Both the position numbers and the translations under genes were made by a program. From FEN-1088 sp031407985 (GTDB lineage: Bacteria; Myxococcota_A; Polyangia; Fen-1088), in contig JANOJB010000043.1 of the NCBI GenBank assembly GCA_031407985.1, positions 1-54,938 of the forward strand: DNA of 54,938 bases. Direction: 5' to 3'. This document shows, one piece after another, positions 43,368 through 50,576 of the stretch. How positions within the stretch are numbered: the stretch's first letter is position 1; the number at the start of each line of letters is the position of its first letter. The notes below the pieces were generated by a model. The model was not told the origin of the DNA. It did not search any database and was given only the letters and a program-made list of their open reading frames with translations.

Positions 43368-43661
43368 TTGGTCAGTGTGACTGCGCGCAAGATCCGCGAC
43401 CATGGTCGCGAACACGGCTCTCTGGGAGTCGGGCGCGTGTATGCCGGGTACCTGATCAGCTACCCCAGCGTCGGGCGCGGCATGGTGATTTTCCGCGATC
43501 CCAACGGACACCGCATGGTGACCACGCCGGTCCGGCGTGTGCTGGGCGCCTTCGACGGGGACAAGTTGTACGTCGAGACCGAGAATTCGGTTTACCAGCT
43601 GACCTTCCGGGGCGAAATGCAGATGGCCCCGCAGCGCGCGGTCGCGTCGCAAGCCACGTGA
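43368..43661 (+). CDS. Small hypothetical protein
   Basis: A 97-aa soluble protein (GRGMVIFRDPNGHRMVTTPVR is its most distinctive part); beta-rich, no known family. TTG 43368 has AAGAGG five bases upstream, and an extended -10-like TGCTAAACT lies at 43341-43349, so it probably has its own promoter separate from ftsA. Its stop codon overlaps the GTG of the fused transferase gene (GTGA), implying translational coupling and a shared function. Confidence 0.6.
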   Translation: MVSVTARKIRDHGREHGSLGVGRVYAGYLISYPSVGRGMVIFRDPNGHRMVTTPVRRVLGAFDGDKLYVETENSVYQLTFRGEMQMAPQRAVASQAT

Positions 43662-45622
43662 TCACGCGGGCGCTGGTTCTGGCGGCCGGCCGCGGTGTGC
43701 GGATTGGCGAACACGATGGTCCGAACTGCCTGGGCCGCGTCGGTGGCGCGCGGTTGATCGAACGGACCCTGCGCGTCTTGGCAGGTGCGGGTGTGAAGAC
43801 GGTGGCCATCACGATCGGATGGCAGGGCGATCCGTTGCGGCGGTTCGTGACCGAAGAAAGCGATCTGCCGGCGCGCCTGGGCATTGACCTGACATTCTTC
43901 GACAACCCCGGTTGGGAAAAACCGAACGGTCTTTCGGTGCTGGTGGCGCGGCCTTTCGTCACCGAGCGAACCCTGCTGGTCATGGCCGATCAGATCGCCG
44001 CCCCCGCGCTGGTCGCCGCGCTGTCGCGCGTACCGGCCCTGGGTGACCGGACGATTCTGTGCGTCGATCGCGATCTGGCGCGCGTCTTCGACATCGACGA
44101 CGCCACCAAGGTCAACCTGCGCGGAACCGATGTCGTCGCGATCGGAAAACACCTTGGCACCCCCGACGCTGTCAGTGCGGGACTGTTCGTCATATCGCCG
44201 ACGCTGCTGGATGTGCTTGACGGGTTGTCCGAACCGTCGCTGACCCAGGGTGTTCAGGCGGCTGCCGACGCGGGCCTGGTCGAGGCACGGGATGTCGGCA
44301 CGCAGCTGTGGCAAGACGTCGATTCGCCCGAGATGAAGCAACACGCCGAATGGTTGTTGCGGGTCTATGGCGACGATCTGAGCCGGCCGTCGATGCACGC
44401 GTCACCCCCGTCGCCGGCCGAGGACACGTTGGCGCTGGTGGAACGCCTGTTGGCCGAAAAGGACGACCCCGGATACGTGTTGCTGAATCCCGGTCCGGTG
44501 ATGACGTCGGCACGGGTGAAGGCCGCGCTGGTGCACCACGACGTCTGCCACCGCGACGACGATTATTCGGGTGTCGTGCGCCGGCTGCAGGACAAGCTGC
44601 GTCCGCTGTTCGGCGCATCGCCCGACCACGAAGTCTTGTTGTTGACGGGATCCGGAACAGCGGCGATGGAAATGGCGATTACATCGTTGATGCCGGCCGC
44701 GAAGAAGCTGCTGGTGATCAGCAACGGCGCGTTCGGCGATCGGCTTGCCGAGATCGCGGATCTGCACCAGATCCAGACGGTGGTGGTGCGCTGCCGCTGG
44801 GGCGAATTGCCGCGCCCCGATGATGTGCGGCGGGCGCTGGACCTTGAACCCGACGTGGCCGCGGTCGCGATGATTCAGCATGAAACCTCGGTCGGCCTTT
44901 TGAATCCCGTGGGGGCCATCGGCGCGCTTTGTCGCGAGCGCCAGATCCCCCTGCTGGTCGACGCCGTATCGGCGCTGGGCGCCGAGGATGTCGACGTCGT
45001 GCGGGACAGTGTCGGCGTCTGTCTTTCGTCGGCGAACAAATGCCTGCATTCGGCTTCGGGTGTTTCGTTTCTGTGCGTTGCGCCCGAGATCTGGGCGCGG
45101 ATGGAGGCAGTCCCACGGCGCAGCTACTACCTGGATCCGCTGCGTTACCGCCGGTATCAGCGCGACCTGTGGCAAACGCCGTTCACCCCCGCGGTCTCCG
45201 CCTTTTTTGCGCTGGAAACCGCGCTGGACGAACTTGCCGAACAGGGCGGCGTGCCCGCGCGCCGCGAGACCTACCGCAAACGCAACCTGCGCATCAGGCG
45301 TGTCTTCACGGATCTGGGATTCGAATCGTTCACCAACACCGGACGCGAGTCGCACACGATTTCGACGCTGCGGTTGCCGGATTTCATCAGTGTCGCTGAC
45401 CTTTACGATCGCCTGAAGGAACGTGGCTTCGTGATCTACAGGTGCAAGAGTGATCTGGCGGCCCGCTACGTCCAGATCGCGAACATGGGCGAGCTGCCCG
45501 ACGCGACCATCGACGCTTTTTTGGCCGCGGTGGCGGCCGTCGTCCAGGTGGCACGCCGTCGGGCGGAGGCGGCGACCGGACAGCCCTCGTCTATCGCAAG
45601 TGCGTCCGATCCGGTTTCGTAG
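43658..45622 (+). CDS. Nucleotidyltransferase fused to AEP-type aminotransferase (PntC-like)
   Basis: A 654-aa fusion. Residues 1-240 are a GT-A-fold nucleotidyltransferase (ALVLAAGRGVRIGEHDG, DNPGWEKPNGLSVL, LVMADQ) like sugar/polyol-phosphate and aminoethylphosphonate cytidylyltransferases. Residues 255-640 are a PLP class V aminotransferase like 2-aminoethylphosphonate:pyruvate transaminase (LLNPGPVMTSARVKAAL, VCHRDDDYSG; PLP Lys461 in SSANKCLHSASG). Such fusions (PntC with AEP transaminase) are known in phosphonate biosynthesis and would make CMP-aminoethylphosphonate. No pepM or ppd is in the window. The usual Lys of the PK(C/P)L motif is Asn23 here (GPNCL). GTG 43658 overlaps the preceding stop. 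Confidence 0.75.
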   Translation: MITRALVLAAGRGVRIGEHDGPNCLGRVGGARLIERTLRVLAGAGVKTVAITIGWQGDPLRRFVTEESDLPARLGIDLTFFDNPGWEKPNGLSVLVARPFVTERTLLVMADQIAAPALVAALSRVPALGDRTILCVDRDLARVFDIDDATKVNLRGTDVVAIGKHLGTPDAVSAGLFVISPTLLDVLDGLSEPSLTQGVQAAADAGLVEARDVGTQLWQDVDSPEMKQHAEWLLRVYGDDLSRPSMHASPPSPAEDTLALVERLLAEKDDPGYVLLNPGPVMTSARVKAALVHHDVCHRDDDYSGVVRRLQDKLRPLFGASPDHEVLLLTGSGTAAMEMAITSLMPAAKKLLVISNGAFGDRLAEIADLHQIQTVVVRCRWGELPRPDDVRRALDLEPDVAAVAMIQHETSVGLLNPVGAIGALCRERQIPLLVDAVSALGAEDVDVVRDSVGVCLSSANKCLHSASGVSFLCVAPEIWARMEAVPRRSYYLDPLRYRRYQRDLWQTPFTPAVSAFFALETALDELAEQGGVPARRETYRKRNLRIRRVFTDLGFESFTNTGRESHTISTLRLPDFISVADLYDRLKERGFVIYRCKSDLAARYVQIANMGELPDATIDAFLAAVAAVVQVARRRAEAATGQPSSIASASDPVS

Positions 45623-45651
45623 CCGGGAACGACCTGCCAAGGACACCTGCC

Positions 45652-46692
45652 ATGCGCGCGGTGCTGTTTCGTCGACACGGGGGCCCGGAGGTCATGGAGG
45701 TGGCCGACATCCCCACGCCGGTGCCGGGCCCCGGCGAGGTCCAGATCCGGGTTGGCGCCGTCGCGTTGAATCACATCGATCTGTGGATGCGACGCGGGTT
45801 GCCGGCGATGAAGATCGCGTTGCCGCATGTGCCCGGTGGCGATGTCTGCGGCACCATCAGCGCTATCGGCGACGGTATCGGCGACCTCGACGTCGGACTT
45901 CGAGTCGTCGTGAACCCAGGCCTGTCATGCGGGCGCTGCCGTGAATGCCTGGGCGGCCGGGACAACCTGTGCGCCGCGTTTCGAATGCTGGGTGAACACA
46001 CCCAGGGCGGGATGGCGGAATACGTCGTCGTGCCCGCGACCAACGTCGTTCCTGTACCGCGCGATCGCGTGCCGCTTGCCGATTCGCACCTGGCGGCGAT
46101 CCCCATTTCGTTCATCACCGCGTGGCAGATGTTGGTGGACAAAGCCGCCGTCCGTCACGGCGAGACCGTCCTGGTGCTGGGCGCGGGGTCGGGCGTGGGT
46201 GTGGCGGCGATCCAGATCGCCAAACTGTTCGGCGCTCGCGTGATCGCGGCGGCATCGACCGACGGCAAGGTCGGCGCCGCCCGGGCGCTGGGCGCGGATG
46301 ACGGCATCAACTACATCAGCGAAGACCTGGTTGCAGCCGTCAAACGATTGACCAGCCGCCGCGGCGCCGACGTCGTCATCGAACACACCGGGGCCGCCAC
46401 CTTCGCCAAATCGGTCGTCGTGGCCGCGCGCGGCGGACGTATTGTCACCTGCGGCGCCACCGACGGGTACGAGGCCGTACTGAACCTGCGGCATGTCTTC
46501 TGGCGGCAGCTGTCGATCCTCGGTTCGACGCTGGCGCCGAAGTCGGTGCTTTTCGATGTCGTCGACCGAATCGCGGCCGGCCAGCTGCGGCCGGTGGTGC
46601 ATCGCGTACTGCCGTTCGGCGACATTGCCGCCGCCCACCGGGCGCTAGAAGCCCGCGAGGTTTTTGGAAAGATCGTCCTGACGCTGGACTGA
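45652..46692 (+). CDS. Zinc-type alcohol dehydrogenase / quinone oxidoreductase family
   Basis: Medium-chain dehydrogenase of 346 aa. It has the GroES-like fold with catalytic-zinc region GGDVCGTISAIG, the four-Cys structural-zinc loop (CGRCRECLGGRDNLC) and a Rossmann NAD(P) motif VLGAGSGVGVAAIQIAK. Substrate is unknown; similar proteins act on alcohols or quinones. AAGGA lies about eight bases before the ATG. It follows the PntC-like fusion by 29 bp on the same strand and could be co-transcribed; a role as phosphonoacetaldehyde reductase would be speculative. Its last 48 bp overlap the convergent lipoprotein gene. Confidence 0.88.
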   Translation: MRAVLFRRHGGPEVMEVADIPTPVPGPGEVQIRVGAVALNHIDLWMRRGLPAMKIALPHVPGGDVCGTISAIGDGIGDLDVGLRVVVNPGLSCGRCRECLGGRDNLCAAFRMLGEHTQGGMAEYVVVPATNVVPVPRDRVPLADSHLAAIPISFITAWQMLVDKAAVRHGETVLVLGAGSGVGVAAIQIAKLFGARVIAAASTDGKVGAARALGADDGINYISEDLVAAVKRLTSRRGADVVIEHTGAATFAKSVVVAARGGRIVTCGATDGYEAVLNLRHVFWRQLSILGSTLAPKSVLFDVVDRIAAGQLRPVVHRVLPFGDIAAAHRALEAREVFGKIVLTLD

Positions 46693-47145
46693 CGCGCGAC
46701 GCGCCCGTTTTGGGCGCGTACGCCACGTGGCCCGCGGAACCTTCACCAGTTCGAAACGCAATTCAACCGTCGTCGGGCGCGGGATGCCGGGGACGTAGAC
46801 AACAGCGGCGCCGACCGCTAGCTCCTCATTCGTGACGTTGTGAACGACCGCCTGGGACCAGGTTCTCTCGACCAAAATGCCGTCCTTCAAGGCCTCGGCG
46901 TCCCCCTCCAGCACGACCGGGCTCATGACATCACCCCGGCTTTCGTCAGCCAGCCAAACCTGCGCGAAACGGTCACCGATTTGAATCGAGCAGGCCGGAT
47001 ACGCAACGGAGCCGCGATCGGCGGTTTTTCTGCCGTTGATGGATTCGACCGAGACAGCGTAAACCGGTCCGCCACGACCCACGGCAGGCGCATGGACGCA
47101 GCCGGTCACCAGTCCGGCAACGCAGGCCCGTAGGACCAAGGCCAT
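46645..47145 (-). CDS. Small lipoprotein of unknown function
   Basis: About 166 aa starting at ATG 47145: signal MALVLRACVAGLVTGC with the lipobox Cys, then a beta-rich domain (SIQIGDRFAQVWLADESRG, VVYVPGIPRPTTVELRFELV) and a basic C-tail. No family recognised. The start has no convincing Shine-Dalgarno. The 3' end overlaps the alcohol dehydrogenase gene by 48 bp on the other strand; a shorter real gene is not possible without a new stop. It is divergent from the isc operon regulator. Confidence 0.55.
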   Translation of the reverse strand: MALVLRACVAGLVTGCVHAPAVGRGGPVYAVSVESINGRKTADRGSVAYPACSIQIGDRFAQVWLADESRGDVMSPVVLEGDAEALKDGILVERTWSQAVVHNVTNEELAVGAAVVYVPGIPRPTTVELRFELVKVPRATWRTRPKRARRASVQRQDDLSKNLAGF

Positions 47146-47160
47146 AAGCACGCGATTCGC

Positions 47161-47190
47161 TTGACAACTGAGAGAGGTCTCCCATAGTCT
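47161..47190 (+). promoter_or_regulatory. MerR-type promoter/operator of the isc operon
   Basis: TTGACA (47161-47166) and TAGTCT (47185-47190) are 18 bp apart, slightly long for sigma-70. The dyad GAGAGGTCTC (47172-47181) is centred in the spacer, flanked by ACT and AGT in mirrored positions. An over-long spacer with a central dyad is the hallmark of promoters remodelled by MerR-family activators, and the first gene encodes such a regulator. Confidence 0.6.
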
Positions 47191-47221
47191 CACGCATACG
47201 TAAGGGTTAGGTTTGGGTCCC

Positions 47222-47728
47222 ATGGCAGACACCGCGTTGCATCAGATATCGGTCGAAGACGTCGCTCTCTTGAAGGTCGGCGAGCTGGCGAAGCGAACGG
47301 GCAAAACCGTCCGCGCGGTTCACCTTTACGAGGAGCTGGGTCTCCTGGCCCCTGCGGTCCGGTCCAAGGGTGGTTTTCGCCTGTATCACGGTCGCGCGGT
47401 CACCCGTATCGACTGGATCTCCAAGTTGCAGGCCCTGGGCTTCAGCCTGACCGAGATCAAGGTCTTCCTTCGCGAGTGGGAAGGCAGCGAAACCGCGCCG
47501 AAGGCCATCTCGCGTCTGCGGGAAATCTTCTCGGACAAGCTGCACGAAACCCACGAGACGATCGGAAAGCTGACCCAGCTGGTCACCGACCTGCAAGAGA
47601 CGCTGAGCTACATGGACAGCTGCCGCTCGTGTGAACCCGGCCATGTCCAGCACGAATGCGGCACCTGCGGGATCCACGGACACGAGGGCAAGGCTCCCCT
47701 GCTGGTCGACGGACTTTCCAAATCGTGA
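47222..47728 (+). CDS. MerR-family regulator with four-Cys tail, heads isc operon
   Basis: A 168-aa MerR-family activator. The winged helix-turn-helix (about 17-85) has KVGELAKRTGKTVRAVHLYE and GGFRLYHGRAVTRIDWISK; a long dimerisation helix follows (about 95-130). The C-terminal tail has C134-x2-C137-x8-C146-x2-C149 with several His, a likely metal or Fe-S site; spacing differs from SoxR. It is the first gene of iscS-iscU-iscA-hscB-hscA-fdx, where Proteobacteria usually have the Rrf2-family IscR. It probably senses Fe-S or redox status and controls its own operon. ATG 47222 follows its promoter by about 30 nt; a TTG at 47213 is the alternative. Confidence 0.85.
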   Translation: MADTALHQISVEDVALLKVGELAKRTGKTVRAVHLYEELGLLAPAVRSKGGFRLYHGRAVTRIDWISKLQALGFSLTEIKVFLREWEGSETAPKAISRLREIFSDKLHETHETIGKLTQLVTDLQETLSYMDSCRSCEPGHVQHECGTCGIHGHEGKAPLLVDGLSKS

Positions 47729-47733
47729 CAACC

Positions 47734-48951
47734 ATGACCGTAAACCTTCCCATCTACATGGACAACCACGCCACCACCCGCGTCGATCCGCGCGTGTTGG
47801 AGGCGATGCTTCCCTATTTCGGCGACGTCTACGGCAATGCCGCCAGCCGATCACACAGCCACGGCTGGGACGCGGAAAAAGCAGTCGACGCCGCGCGCGA
47901 GCAGGTGGCCGCCCTGATCGGTGCCAGCGGCAAGGAGGTGGTCTGGACATCGGGAGCCACCGAGTCCAACAACCTGGCCATCAAGGGCGCCGCCGAGTTC
48001 TACAAAGATCGTGGACGCCACATCGTCACCTCGGTCATCGAGCACAAGGCGGTTCTGGACGCCTGCAAACGCCTGGAGCGCGAGGGCTACGATGTCACGT
48101 ACCTACCCGTGGCCACCGACGGGCGCGTGGATCCCGAGGCCGTGCGCGCCGCGATAACGGACAAGACCGTGCTGGTGTCGATCATGCTGGCGAACAACGA
48201 GATCGGCACCATCAACCCGGTCGAGGAGATCGGCGCGATCGTCAAAGAGAAGGGCGCGCTGTTCCACATCGACGCGGTCCAGGGCGTCGGCAAGATTCCG
48301 TTCGACGTGAACCGCGCGCATGCGGATCTGGTTTCGTTGACCGCGCACAAGATGTACGGACCCAAGGGCGTGGGCGCCCTGTACGTGCGGCGCAAACCGC
48401 GCGTGCGACTGACCGCGATCATCGATGGCGGCGGGCACGAACGCGGCATGCGATCGGGAACCCTGAACGTTCCGGGGATCGTCGGATTCGGCAAGGCGGC
48501 CGAGATCGCGATGGCGGAAATGCCCGAAGAATCGCGGCGGGTCCTGGCCATGCGCGAACGCCTGCGCACGGGCATCCAGGCACGGGTCAGCGACACGTTC
48601 GTCAACGGTTCGATGGATTACCGCCTGCCCGGCAATCTAAACATCAGCTTCGCCTACATCGAGGGCGAGGCCATGTTGATGGCGCTGAAGGATCTGGCGG
48701 TGTCGTCGGGTTCGGCGTGTACGTCGGCATCGCTGGAACCGTCGTATGTGTTGCGGGCACTTGGCGTCGAGGAGGAGATGGCCCATACGTCAATCCGTTT
48801 CGGGATCGGACGTTTCAATACCGACGACGAGATCGACTACGCGATCGATTTGGTCGCGCGCAAGGTCGACAAACTGCGTGAGCTGTCGCCGCTTTACGAG
48901 ATGGTCAAAGAGGGCATCGATTTGAAGAGCATCGAGTGGGCCGCCCACTGA
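47734..48951 (+). CDS. iscS: Cysteine desulfurase IscS
   Basis: PLP enzyme that takes sulfur from cysteine and passes it to IscU. 405 aa, closely like E. coli IscS, with PLP Lys206 in SLTAHKMYGPKG, sulfur-carrying Cys329 in the mobile loop SSGSACTSASLEPS and the family C-terminus GIDLKSIEWAAH that contacts partners. ATG 47734 lies five bases after the regulator stop; a GTG at 47725 overlapping that stop is possible. Core gene of the ISC operon. Confidence 0.97.
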   Translation: MTVNLPIYMDNHATTRVDPRVLEAMLPYFGDVYGNAASRSHSHGWDAEKAVDAAREQVAALIGASGKEVVWTSGATESNNLAIKGAAEFYKDRGRHIVTSVIEHKAVLDACKRLEREGYDVTYLPVATDGRVDPEAVRAAITDKTVLVSIMLANNEIGTINPVEEIGAIVKEKGALFHIDAVQGVGKIPFDVNRAHADLVSLTAHKMYGPKGVGALYVRRKPRVRLTAIIDGGGHERGMRSGTLNVPGIVGFGKAAEIAMAEMPEESRRVLAMRERLRTGIQARVSDTFVNGSMDYRLPGNLNISFAYIEGEAMLMALKDLAVSSGSACTSASLEPSYVLRALGVEEEMAHTSIRFGIGRFNTDDEIDYAIDLVARKVDKLRELSPLYEMVKEGIDLKSIEWAAH

Positions 48952-49019
48952 GCACAACCCCAACCCAACGGCACTAGTGCCGGCACCAAGACCGACCACC
49001 AGAGACCGAGGAACAACCC

Positions 49020-49460
49020 ATGGCATACAGCGAAAAAGTACTGGAACACTACGAAAACCCGCGCAACGTCGGCAGCTTCGACAAGAACGACCCCAGCGTG
49101 GGTACAGGTCTGGTCGGCGCGCCCGCTTGCGGCGACGTGATGAAGTTGCAGCTGAAGATCAACGATGCGGGAATCATTGAGGATGCCAAGTTCAAGACGT
49201 TCGGGTGTGGCTCCGCGATCGCGTCGTCGTCGCTGGCGACCGAATGGGTCAAGGGGATGACCGTCGATCAGGCGATGGGCATCAAGAACACGCAGATCGT
49301 CGACGAGCTGAATCTACCCCCGGTGAAGATTCACTGCTCGGTGCTGGCCGAGGATGCCATCAAGGCCGCCATCGCCGACTACAAGGCCAAGCGCGCGGGA
49401 ATGCCGGGCACGGCAAACGTGGACAAGCGCCCGAGCGCGGGGGGCCCGTCGCCGCTGTAG
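49020..49460 (+). CDS. iscU: Fe-S cluster scaffold IscU
   Basis: Scaffold on which [2Fe-2S] clusters are built. 146 aa. The three ligand cysteines are at the standard positions, C37 (GAPACGDVM), C63 (FGCGSAI) and C106 (IHCSVLAED), and the HscA-recognition motif LPPVK is intact just before C106. GAGG lies seven bases before the ATG. The last 18 or so residues form an extra Pro/Ser/Gly tail not present in E. coli IscU. Confidence 0.97.
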   Translation: MAYSEKVLEHYENPRNVGSFDKNDPSVGTGLVGAPACGDVMKLQLKINDAGIIEDAKFKTFGCGSAIASSSLATEWVKGMTVDQAMGIKNTQIVDELNLPPVKIHCSVLAEDAIKAAIADYKAKRAGMPGTANVDKRPSAGGPSPL

Positions 49461-49462
49461 TC

Positions 49463-49798
49463 ATGGCCATCGCGGTTACAGATCGGGCCGTCGCCGAGAT
49501 CAAAAGAGGAATGCAGACGCGGGCCAATCGGCCCGAAGGCCTGCGCGTCGGGATTCGCGGCGGCGGCTGCACGGGGTTTTCGTACCTCTTCGAATGGTCG
49601 GACAGCGTCCCACGTCAGGAGGACAAGGTCTTGTCGTTCGAGGACGGTGAGGTGCGCGTCTTTGTCGATCCGAAGAGCTACATCTATCTGGATGGATCGA
49701 CGCTGGAATTCGCCACGTCGATGATGGGGCGCGGTTTCAAGTTCGTGAATCCGAACGTCAAGGGCGAGTGCGGCTGCGGTCACAGCGTCACGTTCTAG
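49463..49798 (+). CDS. iscA: A-type Fe-S carrier IscA
   Basis: A-type carrier that receives or delivers clusters. 111 aa with the three conserved cysteines, C36 in GGGCTGFSY and C103/C105 in GECGCGHSVTF. ATG 49463 is two bases after the iscU stop. Order iscU-iscA matches the proteobacterial ISC operon. Confidence 0.95.
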   Translation: MAIAVTDRAVAEIKRGMQTRANRPEGLRVGIRGGGCTGFSYLFEWSDSVPRQEDKVLSFEDGEVRVFVDPKSYIYLDGSTLEFATSMMGRGFKFVNPNVKGECGCGHSVTF

Positions 49799-49823
49799 TT
49801 CGACGCACGCCGAAGGACTGCTT

Positions 49824-50576
49824 GTGATTTGTTGGTCTTGTGAGCGCGCGGCCGGTGACGGGGCGACGTGCGGGTTTTGCGACGCGATTCAGCCGCCCGA
49901 TCAGAAAGCTGACTATTTTGACGTGATGGGTGTACCCGCAAGCTACGCACTGGATCTTGCTGCTGCCGAGGCACGGTTTCGGGAGTTGTCGCGGCGATTC
50001 CATCCTGATCGTTTCGTGAAAGCCGAAACGCGCGCGCGACGGGCGTCGTTGCAGAGAAGCGTGCAGTTGAACGAAGCGTGGCGGGCCATCAAAGATCCCG
50101 TGCGACGCGCCGAATACCTCTTGCGACGCGCGGGTTACGACATCGGTGGCGAACAAGGTCCCCCTTCGCCGGTGGGTCCAACCTCCGGCGATGCCAACCG
50201 TGGCGCTGGCGTCGCCAGGCCGGGTATTGACGTCCCCGGTGGCGATCAGGCGACACGCGGTCAGGTTCCGGTTCCGGCGGCGCTGTTGGGTGAAATTCTG
50301 GAGCTGCGCGAGGACCTTGCGGACGCGCGCGGGGCCGGCGACGATGCGCGGGTGCAGGTCATGGCAGGCGAGGTGCGGGCACGGGTCGATTCGGCGTTGA
50401 GACGAGTGGCCGACGGGTTGTCCCAGACCGAACGCAACCACGTTGATCCCGCGAGATCCTTCGAAGCCGTCGCCCGCGAATTGATCGCGATCCGTTACTT
50501 CCGGCGTTTTCTGGAAGAGGTTGCGGTTCACGACGAGGTCGTGGCCGCCGGCGCCGAGGCGACGACCCATGCCTGA
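49824..50576 (+). CDS. hscB: Fe-S co-chaperone HscB with N-terminal tetracysteine domain
   Basis: J-domain co-chaperone that brings IscU to HscA. 250 aa. Residues 1-20 hold a zinc-ribbon-like C3-x2-C6...C16-x2-C19 followed by IQPPDQKADYF, an arrangement like eukaryotic HSC20/HSCB and absent from E. coli HscB. The J domain follows (about 30-105) with HPD at 60-62 (RRFHPDRF) and LNEAWRAIKDPVRRAEYLL. A Gly/Pro-rich linker (about 108-150) separates it from the C-terminal three-helix IscU-binding domain. GTG 49824 has AAGGA at good distance and is required to include the first Cys pair. Confidence 0.93.
   Translation: MICWSCERAAGDGATCGFCDAIQPPDQKADYFDVMGVPASYALDLAAAEARFRELSRRFHPDRFVKAETRARRASLQRSVQLNEAWRAIKDPVRRAEYLLRRAGYDIGGEQGPPSPVGPTSGDANRGAGVARPGIDVPGGDQATRGQVPVPAALLGEILELREDLADARGAGDDARVQVMAGEVRARVDSALRRVADGLSQTERNHVDPARSFEAVARELIAIRYFRRFLEEVAVHDEVVAAGAEATTHA

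Noticed and set aside
43208..43657. A longer N-terminus for the PntC-like fusion beginning at 43208
   Set aside because: That extension is out of family context and overlaps the 97-aa gene in another frame; the GTG at 43658 starts exactly at the conserved nucleotidyltransferase sequence.
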